Shown here: in pieces, positions 36,000 through 45,255 of the stretch | Layout of the letters: the number at the start of each line of letters is the position of its first letter | Position numbering within the stretch: the first letter of the stretch is position 1 | DNA from: Candidatus Flexicrinis proximus | GTDB lineage: Bacteria > Chloroflexota > Anaerolineae > Aggregatilineales > Phototrophicaceae | Direction of reading: 5' to 3' | Assembly: GCA_016712885.1 (NCBI GenBank) | Contig: JADJQF010000011.1 | Location: 310,001-374,000, forward strand | DNA: 64,000 nt | Made by a program: the position numbers and the translations under genes | Notes under the pieces: generated by a model | The model's database searches: none | Told to the model about the DNA's origin: nothing | What the model saw: the letters and a program-made list of their open reading frames with translations, nothing else

Positions 36000-36044
36000 A
36001 ACAAAAACGCCGCCCTGTGCGGTTGGTTCGCATGAGGGCGGCGT
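36000..36044 (-). terminator. intrinsic terminator of the sigma/partner operon
   Basis: On the minus strand a perfect 10-bp stem ACGCCGCCCT/AGGGCGGCGT (36007-36016 with 36035-36044) is followed by TTTTTGTTT, 17 bases after the stop at 36061. The ~215 bp between this and the convergent terminator at 35783 shows no gene. Confidence 0.85.
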
Positions 36045-36060
36045 CTCTGGCAGGTGCTCT

Positions 36061-37281
36061 CTATTTGTCTTTGCCGTTATTTCCAGAATTCCCCGGGTCG
36101 ACTGGTTTGTTCGGATTATCCTGGCCGTTGTTACCGTTATTACCATTATTGCCATTGTTACCATTATTGTTGTTGTTCCCGCCGCCCGGCTGGGTTGCGC
36201 CTTCGCAGCGAGCGCGCCAGCCTGCTGCATTCGCCCACTCGGGTGGAGTATTTTCGCAGGTCCCGGTATCGCGCCAGACTTCCCCATCAGGGCTCTGTTC
36301 TACGACGTTGTCTTCGGGGTCCTCGTTCGCCAGTGTAAAGTCGCTGACTTCAACCACGACGCGATTGCGCCCACGCAGCATCTCGCCACTCAGCCGGACG
36401 TTATCTCTCACGCGAAGCAGCTTCAGCAGCGGATGATCGGCGTCCAGCAGCAGTTCGAAGCCGCTGATCGTGATCTGACGCCCCTCAATACGTTCAACCT
36501 GTCCCTCGATTGTCAGCCGCGCGACCAATTCTGGTGTGCCGGTCGGCTCTGGAGTCGCCGTGCTTTCCGGCAAATCCGTTGCAGTGGGTGGCACTGGGGT
36601 GTCCGGTTGTTCGGTCACCACGGTAGCCGGCACGATGATGTCTGTTGGCTGCTCCGAAGGTTCAGCTGTCGGTGGAACGTCGGTAGGAATTTCTGCTGTA
36701 ACGTCGGTAGGAATTTCGGTCGGAAGATTGGTGGGCTCGGTAGTGGGCGCCGCTGTCGGAATGTCCGTAGGCACACCGGTTGGCATGACTGGCAGCTCCG
36801 TTGCGGGCACCGAAGTCGGGATAGCGGTTGGTTCAGCCGTAGCCGCGGCGGTTGGAATGCCGGTTGGTTCGTCTGTGGGGGAGTCGGTTGGCGTCTCGGT
36901 AACAGTCACATTGGCTACCGCTGGCGCGGTAGGCGTCAGGTCGATGCGGTTGTTGCGCACGACTGCCATCAGGCCGAACACCGTTACGATGAGCACGGCA
37001 GCCGCAGCACTTCCAGCGGCCAGATAGCGGAACACCGGACGCATCACCGGAACGAGACCCGGAGACGGGGCGGCCGGAGTAACCGGCACAGCCGCCAGCA
37101 TCCTGGCTTTCATCTGCGCCCGCACATCCATAGTAAGAACCGGGCGTGGGGCAGAAGCCAGGCGCACGGCAGCGTTCACGCTCAAATCGTCGGATTTCGA
37201 TGCCGGTAAACCGCTAGTTCCAGCCGGCAGGTATCGATCCAGATCGGCCGAGAGCTGCTCGGGGGTTTTAGGATTGGTCAT
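36061..37281 (-). CDS. membrane-anchored partner (putative anti-sigma factor) of the ECF sigma factor
   Basis: A 406-residue protein. Residues 1-80 are a soluble, presumably cytoplasmic part (SADLDRYLPAGTSG, DVRAQMKARMLAAV), then one membrane helix (YLAAGSAAAAVLIVTVFGLM). A long Thr-Pro-rich stretch (TPTDSPTDEPTGIPTA type) follows, then a DUF5666-like beta-barrel (VERIEGRQITISGFELLLD, NVRLSGEMLRG). A short Cys-containing segment and an Asn-Gly tail end the protein. It overlaps the sigma factor gene by 14 bases, the usual place of an anti-sigma factor. No HXXXCXXC zinc motif is present, so the role rests on position and topology. Confidence 0.7.
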   Translation of the reverse strand: MTNPKTPEQLSADLDRYLPAGTSGLPASKSDDLSVNAAVRLASAPRPVLTMDVRAQMKARMLAAVPVTPAAPSPGLVPVMRPVFRYLAAGSAAAAVLIVTVFGLMAVVRNNRIDLTPTAPAVANVTVTETPTDSPTDEPTGIPTAAATAEPTAIPTSVPATELPVMPTGVPTDIPTAAPTTEPTNLPTEIPTDVTAEIPTDVPPTAEPSEQPTDIIVPATVVTEQPDTPVPPTATDLPESTATPEPTGTPELVARLTIEGQVERIEGRQITISGFELLLDADHPLLKLLRVRDNVRLSGEMLRGRNRVVVEVSDFTLANEDPEDNVVEQSPDGEVWRDTGTCENTPPEWANAAGWRARCEGATQPGGGNNNNNGNNGNNGNNGNNGQDNPNKPVDPGNSGNNGKDK

Positions 37282-37843
37282 CAGACGACCCCCTCAGATA
37301 ATGACGCACTTTAGTCTCGCCCAACTGGGCCGCTAACTGATTAAGCGCCCGATGCTGGATCGACTTTACGGCTGAAACGGACTTACCCATAATTGCAGCC
37401 ACCTGATCGTGACTCTTTCGCTCGATAAATCTCAGTACCAGTAGTGTTTGCTGTTCCTCATTAAGGTGCCCAATGGCTCGGCGCAGCGTCTCCAGCTCCT
37501 CTTGCTCGACCATTGCTTCTTCGGGCGTTTCATCAAAATCGTCGGTCAGGCTTTCGGTGAGTTCCGATTGAGGGCGACGCTGGATCCGGCGGCGATAATC
37601 GATAATGCGGGCCGACGCGATCCGGTAGAGCCATGCTTCAAACGGAATGCCACTGTTCCTGTACTTTGGTAACCCTTCGACCATCTTGACGAAAACTTCC
37701 GCCGTTAGATCCTGAATGTCCGCTGCACCCTCGACACGATACGAAACGTAGCGAAAAATGCGCTCGACGTACAGTTCGTACAGTTCAGCGATTGCGTCTC
37801 TATCTCCGCGTTGACCGCGTTGAATGAGGGGCTCTGACGCCAC
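37268..37843 (-). CDS. ECF-type RNA polymerase sigma factor
   Basis: A 191-residue sigma-70 family protein with region 2 (AIAELYELYVERIFRYVSYRV, DLTAEVFVKM, FEAWLYRIASARIIDYRR) and region 4 (LNEEQQTLLVLRFIERKSHDQVAAIMG, SAVKSIQHRALNQL). Region 3 is lacking, as in ECF factors. The start is GTG at 37843 with AGGATGG just upstream. It overlaps the membrane partner gene, so the pair likely senses an envelope signal. Neighbouring surface-protein genes are possible targets, but no shared promoter motif was established. Confidence 0.93.
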   Translation of the reverse strand: MASEPLIQRGQRGDRDAIAELYELYVERIFRYVSYRVEGAADIQDLTAEVFVKMVEGLPKYRNSGIPFEAWLYRIASARIIDYRRRIQRRPQSELTESLTDDFDETPEEAMVEQEELETLRRAIGHLNEEQQTLLVLRFIERKSHDQVAAIMGKSVSAVKSIQHRALNQLAAQLGETKVRHYLRGSSDDQS

Positions 37844-37970
37844 AATTCCATCCTAGGTTCGGGTTCATGCGGCGGTGAGCATTTGATGGATATACCGCCA
37901 ACAGGGTTTGAATGTCGCAACACAATGATAAACTTGTCTAACAATTTCTGAAGTTAACGTGGAAGCACCT

Positions 37971-39020
37971 ATGAAATATTGGATTAGTTTGACACTTCTA
38001 CTGCTGATTGCCTATTCCAGTGGTTTTGCGCAAACGGAATCACCCCCGGTGCCGGATGTTACCGGTATGACGCTTCCTGAAGCCGCCGCGACACTAAACC
38101 GCCTGGGATTCACTTTGGGGGAAATTGTCGACGTACCCTACGACAGTGCAGGGGATGATCGAACGAACAAAATCGCGCGTCAGATGCCTGACGCCGGACA
38201 GGACGCCGAACCCGGAAGCTCCGTGAATGTTGCGGTGCTGCGAACAGCCAATGCAAGACTGACGTATGACGATAACGATCTGACGCTGATAAACATGTCC
38301 GCGGGGGTCCTGGACCTCTCCCGGATAGAATTCTTCTCCGTACTTCCCGACCGGTCCGTCTCATTTTCGGCGAACGGCTGGGGAACAGTGCTTGATGAGG
38401 GGGATTGCGGTCAGATCTGGTCTATTGGCAGAGTTGCCAGCAAGTCGATCGACGGGTGTGCGGCAATCAAGTGGCTGACAACAGCAAACACCGCCCGTCA
38501 CTTCTGGACCACCGCGGCCGGAGTCACCGAGTTTGAGGTGCAGCAGGACGGAAGCGTGCGCGCGACGTGCAATTCTGCCGGCGCCAACACTCAGGATGCC
38601 CCGCTTAGCTGCGATCTGGTACTTGGGGCCGATTACCTTCGCGAACACACGGGATATATTTATCTGGCTTATACGGTCGATTCGCTTATTATCCACAATC
38701 AGACCACTGACCGCTGGATGGATGTCAGTCTAGTTGTGATTCACCTGGGTGGCGCTGTCGTAGCGAACCCGGCTGACGAGCAAATCTCGGTCAAAGCCGC
38801 GAGCCAGTTTCCGTGGCTTGCGCCGGGGCAGTGCCTGCTTATCTCCCAGTCAGATGATCCGTCCGCGCCTGAACCCTGCGATGCAGTCGGAAGTCAGACT
38901 GTCGAGGCAGCCGATGCGTTCTGGAAAGGGGCGTTTCAAGTCTCAGGCAGAGACGGAATGCCGCGAGCATGCGACGCCGCAAAAGAGGGTGAGCTGACAA
39001 TCTGCATCGTTCCGCGCTAA
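37971..39020 (+). CDS. exported PASTA-domain protein of unknown function
   Basis: A 349-residue protein from the ATG at 37971 (a GTG four codons earlier is the alternative; GTGGAAG before the ATG could serve as ribosome site). A signal peptide (YWISLTLLLLIAYSSGFAQ) is followed by one PASTA domain of about 65 residues (VPDVTGMTLPEAAATLNRLGF, ending PGSSVNVAV). Then come about 250 residues with cysteines and no family I recognise (LTLINMSAGVLDLSRIEFFS, WLAPGQCLLIS). PASTA domains bind cell-wall precursors in other proteins. It is transcribed away from the ECF sigma factor gene across a 127-bp spacer. Confidence 0.75.
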   Translation: MKYWISLTLLLLIAYSSGFAQTESPPVPDVTGMTLPEAAATLNRLGFTLGEIVDVPYDSAGDDRTNKIARQMPDAGQDAEPGSSVNVAVLRTANARLTYDDNDLTLINMSAGVLDLSRIEFFSVLPDRSVSFSANGWGTVLDEGDCGQIWSIGRVASKSIDGCAAIKWLTTANTARHFWTTAAGVTEFEVQQDGSVRATCNSAGANTQDAPLSCDLVLGADYLREHTGYIYLAYTVDSLIIHNQTTDRWMDVSLVVIHLGGAVVANPADEQISVKAASQFPWLAPGQCLLISQSDDPSAPEPCDAVGSQTVEAADAFWKGAFQVSGRDGMPRACDAAKEGELTICIVPR

Positions 39021-39063
39021 CCTTGGAAGGCGGCTGAATGTAAACAACTCGTTTACTGTCCAG

Positions 39064-39097
39064 CATGCGTGGCAAACTCAATGGCTTGCCACGCATG
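39064..39097. repeat. 12-bp inverted repeat between convergent genes
   Basis: CATGCGTGGCAA and TTGCCACGCATG pair perfectly around a 10-base loop, between the PASTA protein (plus) and the lyase (minus). No T-run follows on either strand, so a terminator role is only possible. Confidence 0.5.
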
Positions 39098-39161
39098 GGG
39101 TGCCGAAATTGAAGCGTGTGTCGCCCGATAGTTCAAGGCACAGGGCCGTTCTACGCTGAAA

Positions 39162-40577
39162 TCAAACCCGGTCAAACCGCGCCTGGAAGAATCGCAGGTA
39201 CTTGGGTTCGTAGACCAGTTTCAATCCGCGCGTTTGCTCGCGCCCGTCAAAAACAGCTTTTACCGATTCGGCCACTACATCCATGTGTGCCTGCGTATAG
39301 ACACGGCGCGGGATGGTCAGCCGGGTCAGCTCAAGGGCTGGATAACGGTGGTCACCGGTATGCGGATCGCGACCGGCGCTCACGACGCCGCGCTCCATGC
39401 TGCGCACCCCCGAGTCCAGGTAGAGTTCGGCGGCAAGAGTCTGGCCGGGGAACTGATCCTGGGGGAGATGGGGATACATGCGCTTCGCATCCAGGAATAT
39501 CGCGTGCCCTCCCACGGGCTGGACGATGGGGACACCCCAATCTGTCAGCAATTCGCCGAGATAACGAACCTGGCCGATTCGCGCACGTACGTGATCATCC
39601 TGCACCGACTCCTCGATGCCGATGGCAAGCGCTTCCATGTCGCGTCCGGCCATGCCGCCATAGGTGTGCAGCCCCTCGTAGATAACGACCAGATTGCACG
39701 CCAGATCGTAGACATCCTGATGGTTTATGGCCAGCCAACCGCCGATGTTGACGAGGTTGTCTTTCTTGGCGCTCATCCATGCCCCGTCGGTGTAGCTACA
39801 AAACTCGCGCAAGATAGCTGCTATGGGCTGAGTCGCATACCCCTCCTCGCGTTCCTGGATGAAGAAGCAGTTTTCGACCATGCGAGTTGCATCGAGGTAT
39901 AAGCGAATGCCATGCTTCTCGCACAGTGTGCGCAGTGCGCGCACATTCGCCATGCTGACCGGCTGACCGCCAGCCATATTCACGGTTCCAGCAAGGCTGA
40001 CATACGCGATCTTGTCAGCGCCTTCGCGGTCTATGAGTGCCTGCAGCTTGTCCAGATCAACATTGCCCTTGAAGGGTTTTTCGCTGGTGGGATCGTGCGC
40101 CTCATCGACGATGACATCGACAAACGTGCCGCCCGCTAATTCCTGATGCAGGCGGGTGGTCGTGAAATACATGTTGCCCGGCACGAACTGACCCGGCTTG
40201 ATGGCGGCCTGGCTGATCAGATGTTCCGCGCCGCGTCCTTGATGGGTCGGGACGATGTAGCGATAGCCGTAGTATTTCTGGATTGCCTCTTCCATATGAT
40301 AGAAGTTGCGGCTTCCCGCGTAGGCTTCGTCGCCGAGCATAATGCCCGCCCACTGGCGGTCGCTCATGGCACTGGTACCGCTGTCGGTCAGCAGGTCAAT
40401 ATAGACGTCTTCGGACCTCAGCAGAAAGGTGTTGTATCCGGCGCCGATCATGGCTTGCTCGCGCTCAGCACGGCCAATCATCTTGATCGGCTCAACCATT
40501 TTGATCTTCCAGGGCTCGGCCCAAGACCGGCGGCCAAACTGCTGCCCCATCGTCTGCGGGTTTGGATGTTCTGTCAT
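39162..40577 (-). CDS. tyrosine phenol-lyase / tryptophanase family beta-eliminating lyase
   Basis: A 471-residue PLP enzyme that cleaves tyrosine or tryptophan into phenol or indole, pyruvate and ammonia. The PLP lysine is in SAKKDNLVNIGG; THQGRGAEH, LYLDATRMVEN and YGGMAGRDMEA are also conserved. Two positions favour tyrosine phenol-lyase: the Thr of NMYFTTTR (tryptophanases have Asp in that position) and the Arg of VRSMERG, which contacts the phenol hydroxyl in the Citrobacter enzyme. I chose the ATG at 40577, which has GAGGA eight bases upstream, rather than the in-frame start at 40640. No tnaC-like leader or permease gene accompanies it. Substrate preference is inferred. Confidence 0.9.
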   Translation of the reverse strand: MTEHPNPQTMGQQFGRRSWAEPWKIKMVEPIKMIGRAEREQAMIGAGYNTFLLRSEDVYIDLLTDSGTSAMSDRQWAGIMLGDEAYAGSRNFYHMEEAIQKYYGYRYIVPTHQGRGAEHLISQAAIKPGQFVPGNMYFTTTRLHQELAGGTFVDVIVDEAHDPTSEKPFKGNVDLDKLQALIDREGADKIAYVSLAGTVNMAGGQPVSMANVRALRTLCEKHGIRLYLDATRMVENCFFIQEREEGYATQPIAAILREFCSYTDGAWMSAKKDNLVNIGGWLAINHQDVYDLACNLVVIYEGLHTYGGMAGRDMEALAIGIEESVQDDHVRARIGQVRYLGELLTDWGVPIVQPVGGHAIFLDAKRMYPHLPQDQFPGQTLAAELYLDSGVRSMERGVVSAGRDPHTGDHRYPALELTRLTIPRRVYTQAHMDVVAESVKAVFDGREQTRGLKLVYEPKYLRFFQARFDRV

Positions 40578-41059
40578 CGTAAGGTCCTCGGCTCTTCTCA
40601 AAAGTCGTAACAACAAGCGATTAGGTTCTAGGGCAATCACCTGCAGGCAGGCTGGATAGGCGCTAGTTCTACGATGAATTAGTACAAGGCCAGCCAGTGT
40701 GTTGACTCTTTAATTGTATGCGCTCAAGCTTCTGCGGCTGTGTGGCTGAACGTCATGTATTTCTGAAACAATCCTCATAGAAGAACGATGGAGTCTGCAG
40801 CAAACCTGCTGCGCGCGGCTGTCGAAACGCTAACCTCGTCCAGGTTGTGCTGCCAGCGGCAAAGCGCCGGACACCGCTGCGATTCCTGAATGGTTCTGAC
40901 TATGGAGTTGACAGCAATGCCGGCAGGTTCTACTATTTCTAAAACACGCAACAAAAGCTGCGTCGTTTCAGATAAAGTGTGCTGTAAAGCCACAGTAATC
41001 CGAAAATAGCCAGTGTAACGCAGGAAAAGCTGTTTCATAATGATCAGCGAGTTCAACTC
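40578..41059. other. 482-bp divergent intergenic region
   Basis: The region separates the lyase (minus) from an ArsR-type regulator (plus). A 39-codon plus-strand frame at 40890-41009 has no ribosome site and was not accepted. I see no tRNA, riboswitch or clear promoter. Confidence 0.5.
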
Positions 41060-42058
41060 ATGACGGTCCTGAGACCGCAAGTTTCTATGTATGGCCCGGA
41101 CCGCATATTGACGATCAATATGGACAATCTGGCGGCAGAGAATGACCTCGGCGAGATTCTGAAGGCGCTTGCCTCGGAGAAGCGGCTCGACATCCTCCGC
41201 TATCTCGGTGGGCAGGTTGCCAGTGTCAATGAGATCGCCGAACAACTAAGCATGCCTGCGTCGACGGCCACAATGCATGTAAACCTGCTTGAGAAGGCTG
41301 GCCTGATCCAAACCGAACTCAAGCCGGCCAGCCGCGGACTCAAGAAGCTGTGCGTCCGGCGCTACGATCAGATTGTCGTCGCTCTGCCTTCTGGCGAGCA
41401 GGGCGCAGCCAACATAGTCGATATCGCCATGCCAATCGGAGCGTATGTCGATGCGGCAGTCAGCCCAACCTGCGGGCTGGCAAGCGAGTACGGCATTATC
41501 GGCCATCTCGACGATCCCAGCACTTTTTACGATCCGGAACGGATGCAGGCGCAGCTTCTCTGGTTCAAACACGGCTATGTCGAGTATCGCTTTCCCAATA
41601 GAGTTCCGGCCAATGCCCGGCCCGAGAGCCTCCAGGTTAGCCTGGAACTGGGTTCAGAAGCGCCCCTGCACAATGACGATTGGCCGTCCGATATCAGTCT
41701 TTGGATCAACGGTGTCGAAATTGGCACGTGGACATCACCCGGCGATTACGGCGGTGATCGCGGTGCGCTGACGCCGGACTGGTGGGAAGAGTGGAACTCG
41801 CAGTATGGGCTGTTAAAGGTGTGGAAAGTCAGCGAAGACGGCAGTTTCGTCGATGGTGTCCGGGTGTCGGAGGTTTCCCTACCGCAGCTGAAGATTGACC
41901 AGGCCCGGTTCATCTCAGTCCGGGTCGGTGTGAAAGAGGATGCTCGGAACGTTGGCGGGATCAATATCTTCGGGCGCGCATTCGGCAATTATCCGCAGGA
42001 TATCCACATGCGAATACGACACCGGACAGATCCTGACGGCGAAAAGGGGGTGTTATAG
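41060..42058 (+). CDS. ArsR-family regulator with C-terminal carbohydrate-sensing-like domain
   Basis: A 332-residue protein. The N-terminal ~100 residues are a winged helix (LGEILKALASEKRLDILRYL, SVNEIAEQLSMPASTATMHV). The C-terminal ~200 residues form a beta-rich domain with many aromatics (WFKHGYVEYRFP, ISLWINGVEIGTW, TPDWWEEWNSQYG, VGGINIFGRAFGNY), which resembles a jelly-roll ligand-binding fold. Metal-binding cysteines of classical ArsR are absent. Starts at 41087 and 41120 are also possible, since no ribosome site is clear. It stands 191 bp upstream of a GH2 enzyme in the same direction and probably controls it in response to a sugar. Confidence 0.8.
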   Translation: MTVLRPQVSMYGPDRILTINMDNLAAENDLGEILKALASEKRLDILRYLGGQVASVNEIAEQLSMPASTATMHVNLLEKAGLIQTELKPASRGLKKLCVRRYDQIVVALPSGEQGAANIVDIAMPIGAYVDAAVSPTCGLASEYGIIGHLDDPSTFYDPERMQAQLLWFKHGYVEYRFPNRVPANARPESLQVSLELGSEAPLHNDDWPSDISLWINGVEIGTWTSPGDYGGDRGALTPDWWEEWNSQYGLLKVWKVSEDGSFVDGVRVSEVSLPQLKIDQARFISVRVGVKEDARNVGGINIFGRAFGNYPQDIHMRIRHRTDPDGEKGVL

Positions 42059-42249
42059 GATTACACACGAGAGCCAGCAAGGGTGTATGCCTGATGGACT
42101 GCTGAGACCTGAGGCATCCACCTGCCATCTGAATTTGACAAATCGAGCTCAGGCGTCACCGAACCTGGATTCGGATTTCGACTCGCGGCTTCGATGGCTT
42201 TACCGACATGAATGACCCTGTGCATCTTCACAACCGGATTGGACTTACG

Positions 42250-43995
42250 ATGGCTACAAATCTTCCTCGCCCCGAATATCCTCGCCCACAGCTCGCCCGC
42301 AATGATTGGATGAACCTCAACGGCACCTGGAGTTTCGCCTATGACGATGCCGATGTAGGCATCAATGAGCGCTGGAAGCGCGCCAAGATTTTCTCGCGCG
42401 AGATCACCGTACCATTTGCATTCCAAAGCAAATTGAGCGGCATCAATGACCCGGCGTTTCACGACGTCGTCTGGTATCAACGCAAGTTCGATGTCCCGAA
42501 GGACTGGCGCGGCAAGCGCGTGCTGATCCACTTCGGTGCAGTCGACTATAAAGCCTACGTGTGGCTGAACGGGGAGTTGGTGATCTGTCACGAAGGCGGC
42601 AATACCCCGTTTTCGGCGGATATCACTGAACTGCTGCTGCCTGATGATCAACAGTCGATAGTAGTACGTGCGGAAGATCCTTCGCGCGATTTATCACAGC
42701 CGCGCGGAAAGCAGTACTGGGAAGTTGAGAGCGCCGCGATCTTCTATACGCGTACGACCGGGATCTGGCAGACAGTCTGGCTGGAGCCAGTGGCGAGCAC
42801 CCATGTTTCGCGTCTGAAGATCACCCCGGATGTCGATTCCAACGCAGTTCAGATCGAGTACATCCTCAGCAAACCCGACGCCGAGGTACAGATCGAAACG
42901 CTGATCCGCTTCGACGGCAAGTTGGTTCAGGCGCGTACACATGATGTCTCCAGCCAGACATTCACGCTGGACGCCGATTCGCTGCGTTTGTGGTCCCCGG
43001 AAACACCGAACCTCTATGACGTGACAGTTCGCGTCCTGCAGGATGGCGGCGCGGTCGACACGGTAGAGAGCTACTTTGGCATGCGGAAGATCGCCGTTCG
43101 CAGCGGCAAAGTGGAGTTGAACAACCAGCCCTATACGATGCGCCTGGTACTTGACCAAGGCTATCACCCGGATGGCCTGCTCACGTTCCCATCTGACGAA
43201 GCCATCAGGGCGGACGTCGAAGTGACCAAAGCGATGGGTTTTAACGGTGCCCGTAAGCATCAGAAGGTAGAGGAGCCTCGCTATCATTACTGGGCGGATC
43301 GGCTCGGACTGCTCGTCTGGGGCGAGATGGCGAACAGCTACTTGTACACCGAGCAGTCGGTACGGCAGCTCACGCAGGAGTGGCAGGAGGCTGTGGCACG
43401 GGATTACAACCATCCGTGTATTGTCGCGTGGGTTCCGCTCAACGAGAGTTGGGGCGTGCCGGATATCCCCAATGATCCGCGTCAGGCGAACTGGCTGTTT
43501 TCGCTCTATCACCTGACCAAGGCTCTTGATTCATCGCGGCTCGTCATCAGCAATGATGGCTGGGAACACGCCAAGTCCGACCTGCTGACAATCCACGACT
43601 ATACAGGCGATGAGCCGACCCTGCGCGAACGCTATGGAAGCATTGCCAATGCGCTGCTGTGGACGCCGGGCAAGCATGCCTTGTATGTACCGGGAGTCGA
43701 ATACAGCGGCGAGCCGATCCTCGTGACAGAATTCGGCGGAATCGCCTTCCGTGTGGCTCAACAGGAGGGGTGGGGCTATACCAGCGCGGCGGATGCAGAG
43801 TCATTCACGGAACAGCTCTCAGCGGTATTCCGCCCAATACACGACTCGCCGCATGTGCAAGGGTTCTGCTACACGCAGCTGACCGATGTCGAGCAGGAAA
43901 TCAACGGCTTGCTGACTTATGACCGTGTTCCCAAACTGGATGTAGCGAAAATACGGGCAATCGTTACCGGCACAGAAAGTGGCACATCGGGTTAG
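42250..43995 (+). CDS. GH2 family beta-glycosidase
   Basis: A 581-residue GH2 enzyme with sugar-binding domain (NDWMNLNGTWSFAYDDAD, WYQRKFDVP, VDYKAYVWLNG), immunoglobulin-like middle domain and TIM barrel. The acid/base Glu is in WVPLNESWG and the nucleophile in VTEFGG. It is shorter than LacZ and of the beta-glucuronidase-like layout; NQPYTMRLVLDQGYHPDGL is typical of cytoplasmic members in gut and soil bacteria. The ATG at 42250 matches the family start; 42208 would add 14 residues. There is no signal peptide, so it likely acts on imported oligosaccharides. Specificity is not determined. Confidence 0.9.
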   Translation: MATNLPRPEYPRPQLARNDWMNLNGTWSFAYDDADVGINERWKRAKIFSREITVPFAFQSKLSGINDPAFHDVVWYQRKFDVPKDWRGKRVLIHFGAVDYKAYVWLNGELVICHEGGNTPFSADITELLLPDDQQSIVVRAEDPSRDLSQPRGKQYWEVESAAIFYTRTTGIWQTVWLEPVASTHVSRLKITPDVDSNAVQIEYILSKPDAEVQIETLIRFDGKLVQARTHDVSSQTFTLDADSLRLWSPETPNLYDVTVRVLQDGGAVDTVESYFGMRKIAVRSGKVELNNQPYTMRLVLDQGYHPDGLLTFPSDEAIRADVEVTKAMGFNGARKHQKVEEPRYHYWADRLGLLVWGEMANSYLYTEQSVRQLTQEWQEAVARDYNHPCIVAWVPLNESWGVPDIPNDPRQANWLFSLYHLTKALDSSRLVISNDGWEHAKSDLLTIHDYTGDEPTLRERYGSIANALLWTPGKHALYVPGVEYSGEPILVTEFGGIAFRVAQQEGWGYTSAADAESFTEQLSAVFRPIHDSPHVQGFCYTQLTDVEQEINGLLTYDRVPKLDVAKIRAIVTGTESGTSG

Positions 43996-44218
43996 CCGAC
44001 GTGCGATAGGCGCCGGGTTCAGGGGATCTGCTGCTGCTGGTGATGGCGGAAACTGACCCTCCCCGGCGCCATCGACCACAAATGCCTTCCTTCGTGAAGC
44101 GGTCAGAGTGTTGTTAATCCGCAGCGATGAGGTAAGTTAGTGTATTGTGGCGCCTTCACGTTTGCGGCGCCTGCGATACACATGTGCTGACCTGGGAATT
44201 TGCGGCTGCTATCACAAT

Positions 44219-45178
44219 ATGTCGACACTAATCACCGGCGGAGCAGGGTTCATTGGCAGTCAGCTTGCGGCCCGACTGCTGCGGCAGAACGACGAAGTGG
44301 TCATCGTTGACAACTTCGATGATTACTACGATCCCGCCGTGAAGCGGGCCAATATCGCCGCGCTTCCCGGACATCCGGTGGTCATAGATGCCGATGTCCG
44401 GGATCAGGAAGCACTTGAGCGGACTTTCGAAACCTACCGGTTTACGCGGGTAGCGCACCTGGCTGGGCTGGCTGGAGTACGGTCTTCCGCCGAGCGCGGG
44501 CGCCTGTATTCCGACGTGAACACGGGGGGAAGCATCTCGCTCATGGATGCTGCCCGAAAGCACAAGATCTCCGTGTTTGTATTAGGCTCGACCTCGTCTG
44601 TATATGGTCAGACCCCGCGGATCCCCTTTTCAGAAGACGACGTATGTGACACTCCGTTGGCTCCGTATCCGGCCAGCAAACGTGCCGCCGAGCTTTTCGG
44701 GTATACCTATTATCAGCTCTTTGGCCTCAACGTGACGGTCCTGCGCTTCTTCAACGTCTACGGCCCGCATGGGCGACCGGACATGATGCCGATGCGGGTT
44801 ATTGGTTCGATTCTCAACGATACGCCGATCGAAATCTTTGAGGAAGGCAACCTCAAGCGGGACTGGACCTATGTCGACGACATTGTGGACGGTCTGGTTC
44901 GCGCGCTCGACCGTCCGCTTGGCTACCAGGTTCTGAACCTGGGATTTGGGTCGCCGATCACGCTGAACGAGTTCATTCGCATTTACGAAGGTCTCATTGG
45001 TAAGGCCGCCATTACCGTGCCCGTTCCAACACCGTTGACCGAACCCAAGATTACCTACTGCGACAATCAACGGGCAGGCGCTCTGCTGGGTTTTTCACCC
45101 AAGGTTGACATTGACGAAGGACTCAGGCGTACCTGGGAATGGTATCGAGAAGCCCATCTTGTCTCGAAATCGCGCTAG
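44219..45178 (+). CDS. NAD-dependent nucleotide-sugar 4-epimerase
   Basis: A 319-residue extended SDR protein. The NAD motif is TGGAGFIGS, the catalytic Ser/Thr lies in LGSTSSVYG and the YxxxK pair in YPASKRAAE. FFNVYGPHGRPDMMP and RDWTYVDDIVDG are typical of UDP-glucuronate/UDP-glucose 4-epimerases. I start at the ATG at 44219, directly before the Rossmann strand; the frame upstream to 44147 is not conserved in character. It would supply UDP-galactose or UDP-galacturonate for surface polysaccharide. Gene neighbours do not specify the pathway. Confidence 0.9.
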   Translation: MSTLITGGAGFIGSQLAARLLRQNDEVVIVDNFDDYYDPAVKRANIAALPGHPVVIDADVRDQEALERTFETYRFTRVAHLAGLAGVRSSAERGRLYSDVNTGGSISLMDAARKHKISVFVLGSTSSVYGQTPRIPFSEDDVCDTPLAPYPASKRAAELFGYTYYQLFGLNVTVLRFFNVYGPHGRPDMMPMRVIGSILNDTPIEIFEEGNLKRDWTYVDDIVDGLVRALDRPLGYQVLNLGFGSPITLNEFIRIYEGLIGKAAITVPVPTPLTEPKITYCDNQRAGALLGFSPKVDIDEGLRRTWEWYREAHLVSKSR

Positions 45179-45255
45179 TGCCGCGATTCACTAAGCGCCA
45201 GGTGCAGCGCCTGAAAGTCGGAACGCACAGCTAGCATAGTAGCCCGTGGTGGATC

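Noticed and set aside
36140..36180. Short tandem trinucleotide-like repeats as a separate regulatory repeat
   Set aside because: They encode the Asn-Gly tail of the anti-sigma candidate on the minus strand and need no other explanation.
40890..41009. A 39-codon frame with three cysteines, at first sight a small modified peptide
   Set aside because: It has no ribosome site, and no peptide-modifying enzyme or transporter is nearby.
41060..41245. Arsenic or metal resistance from the ArsR-type gene
   Set aside because: Metal-binding cysteines and ars genes are missing. The neighbour is a glycosidase and the protein has a long extra domain.
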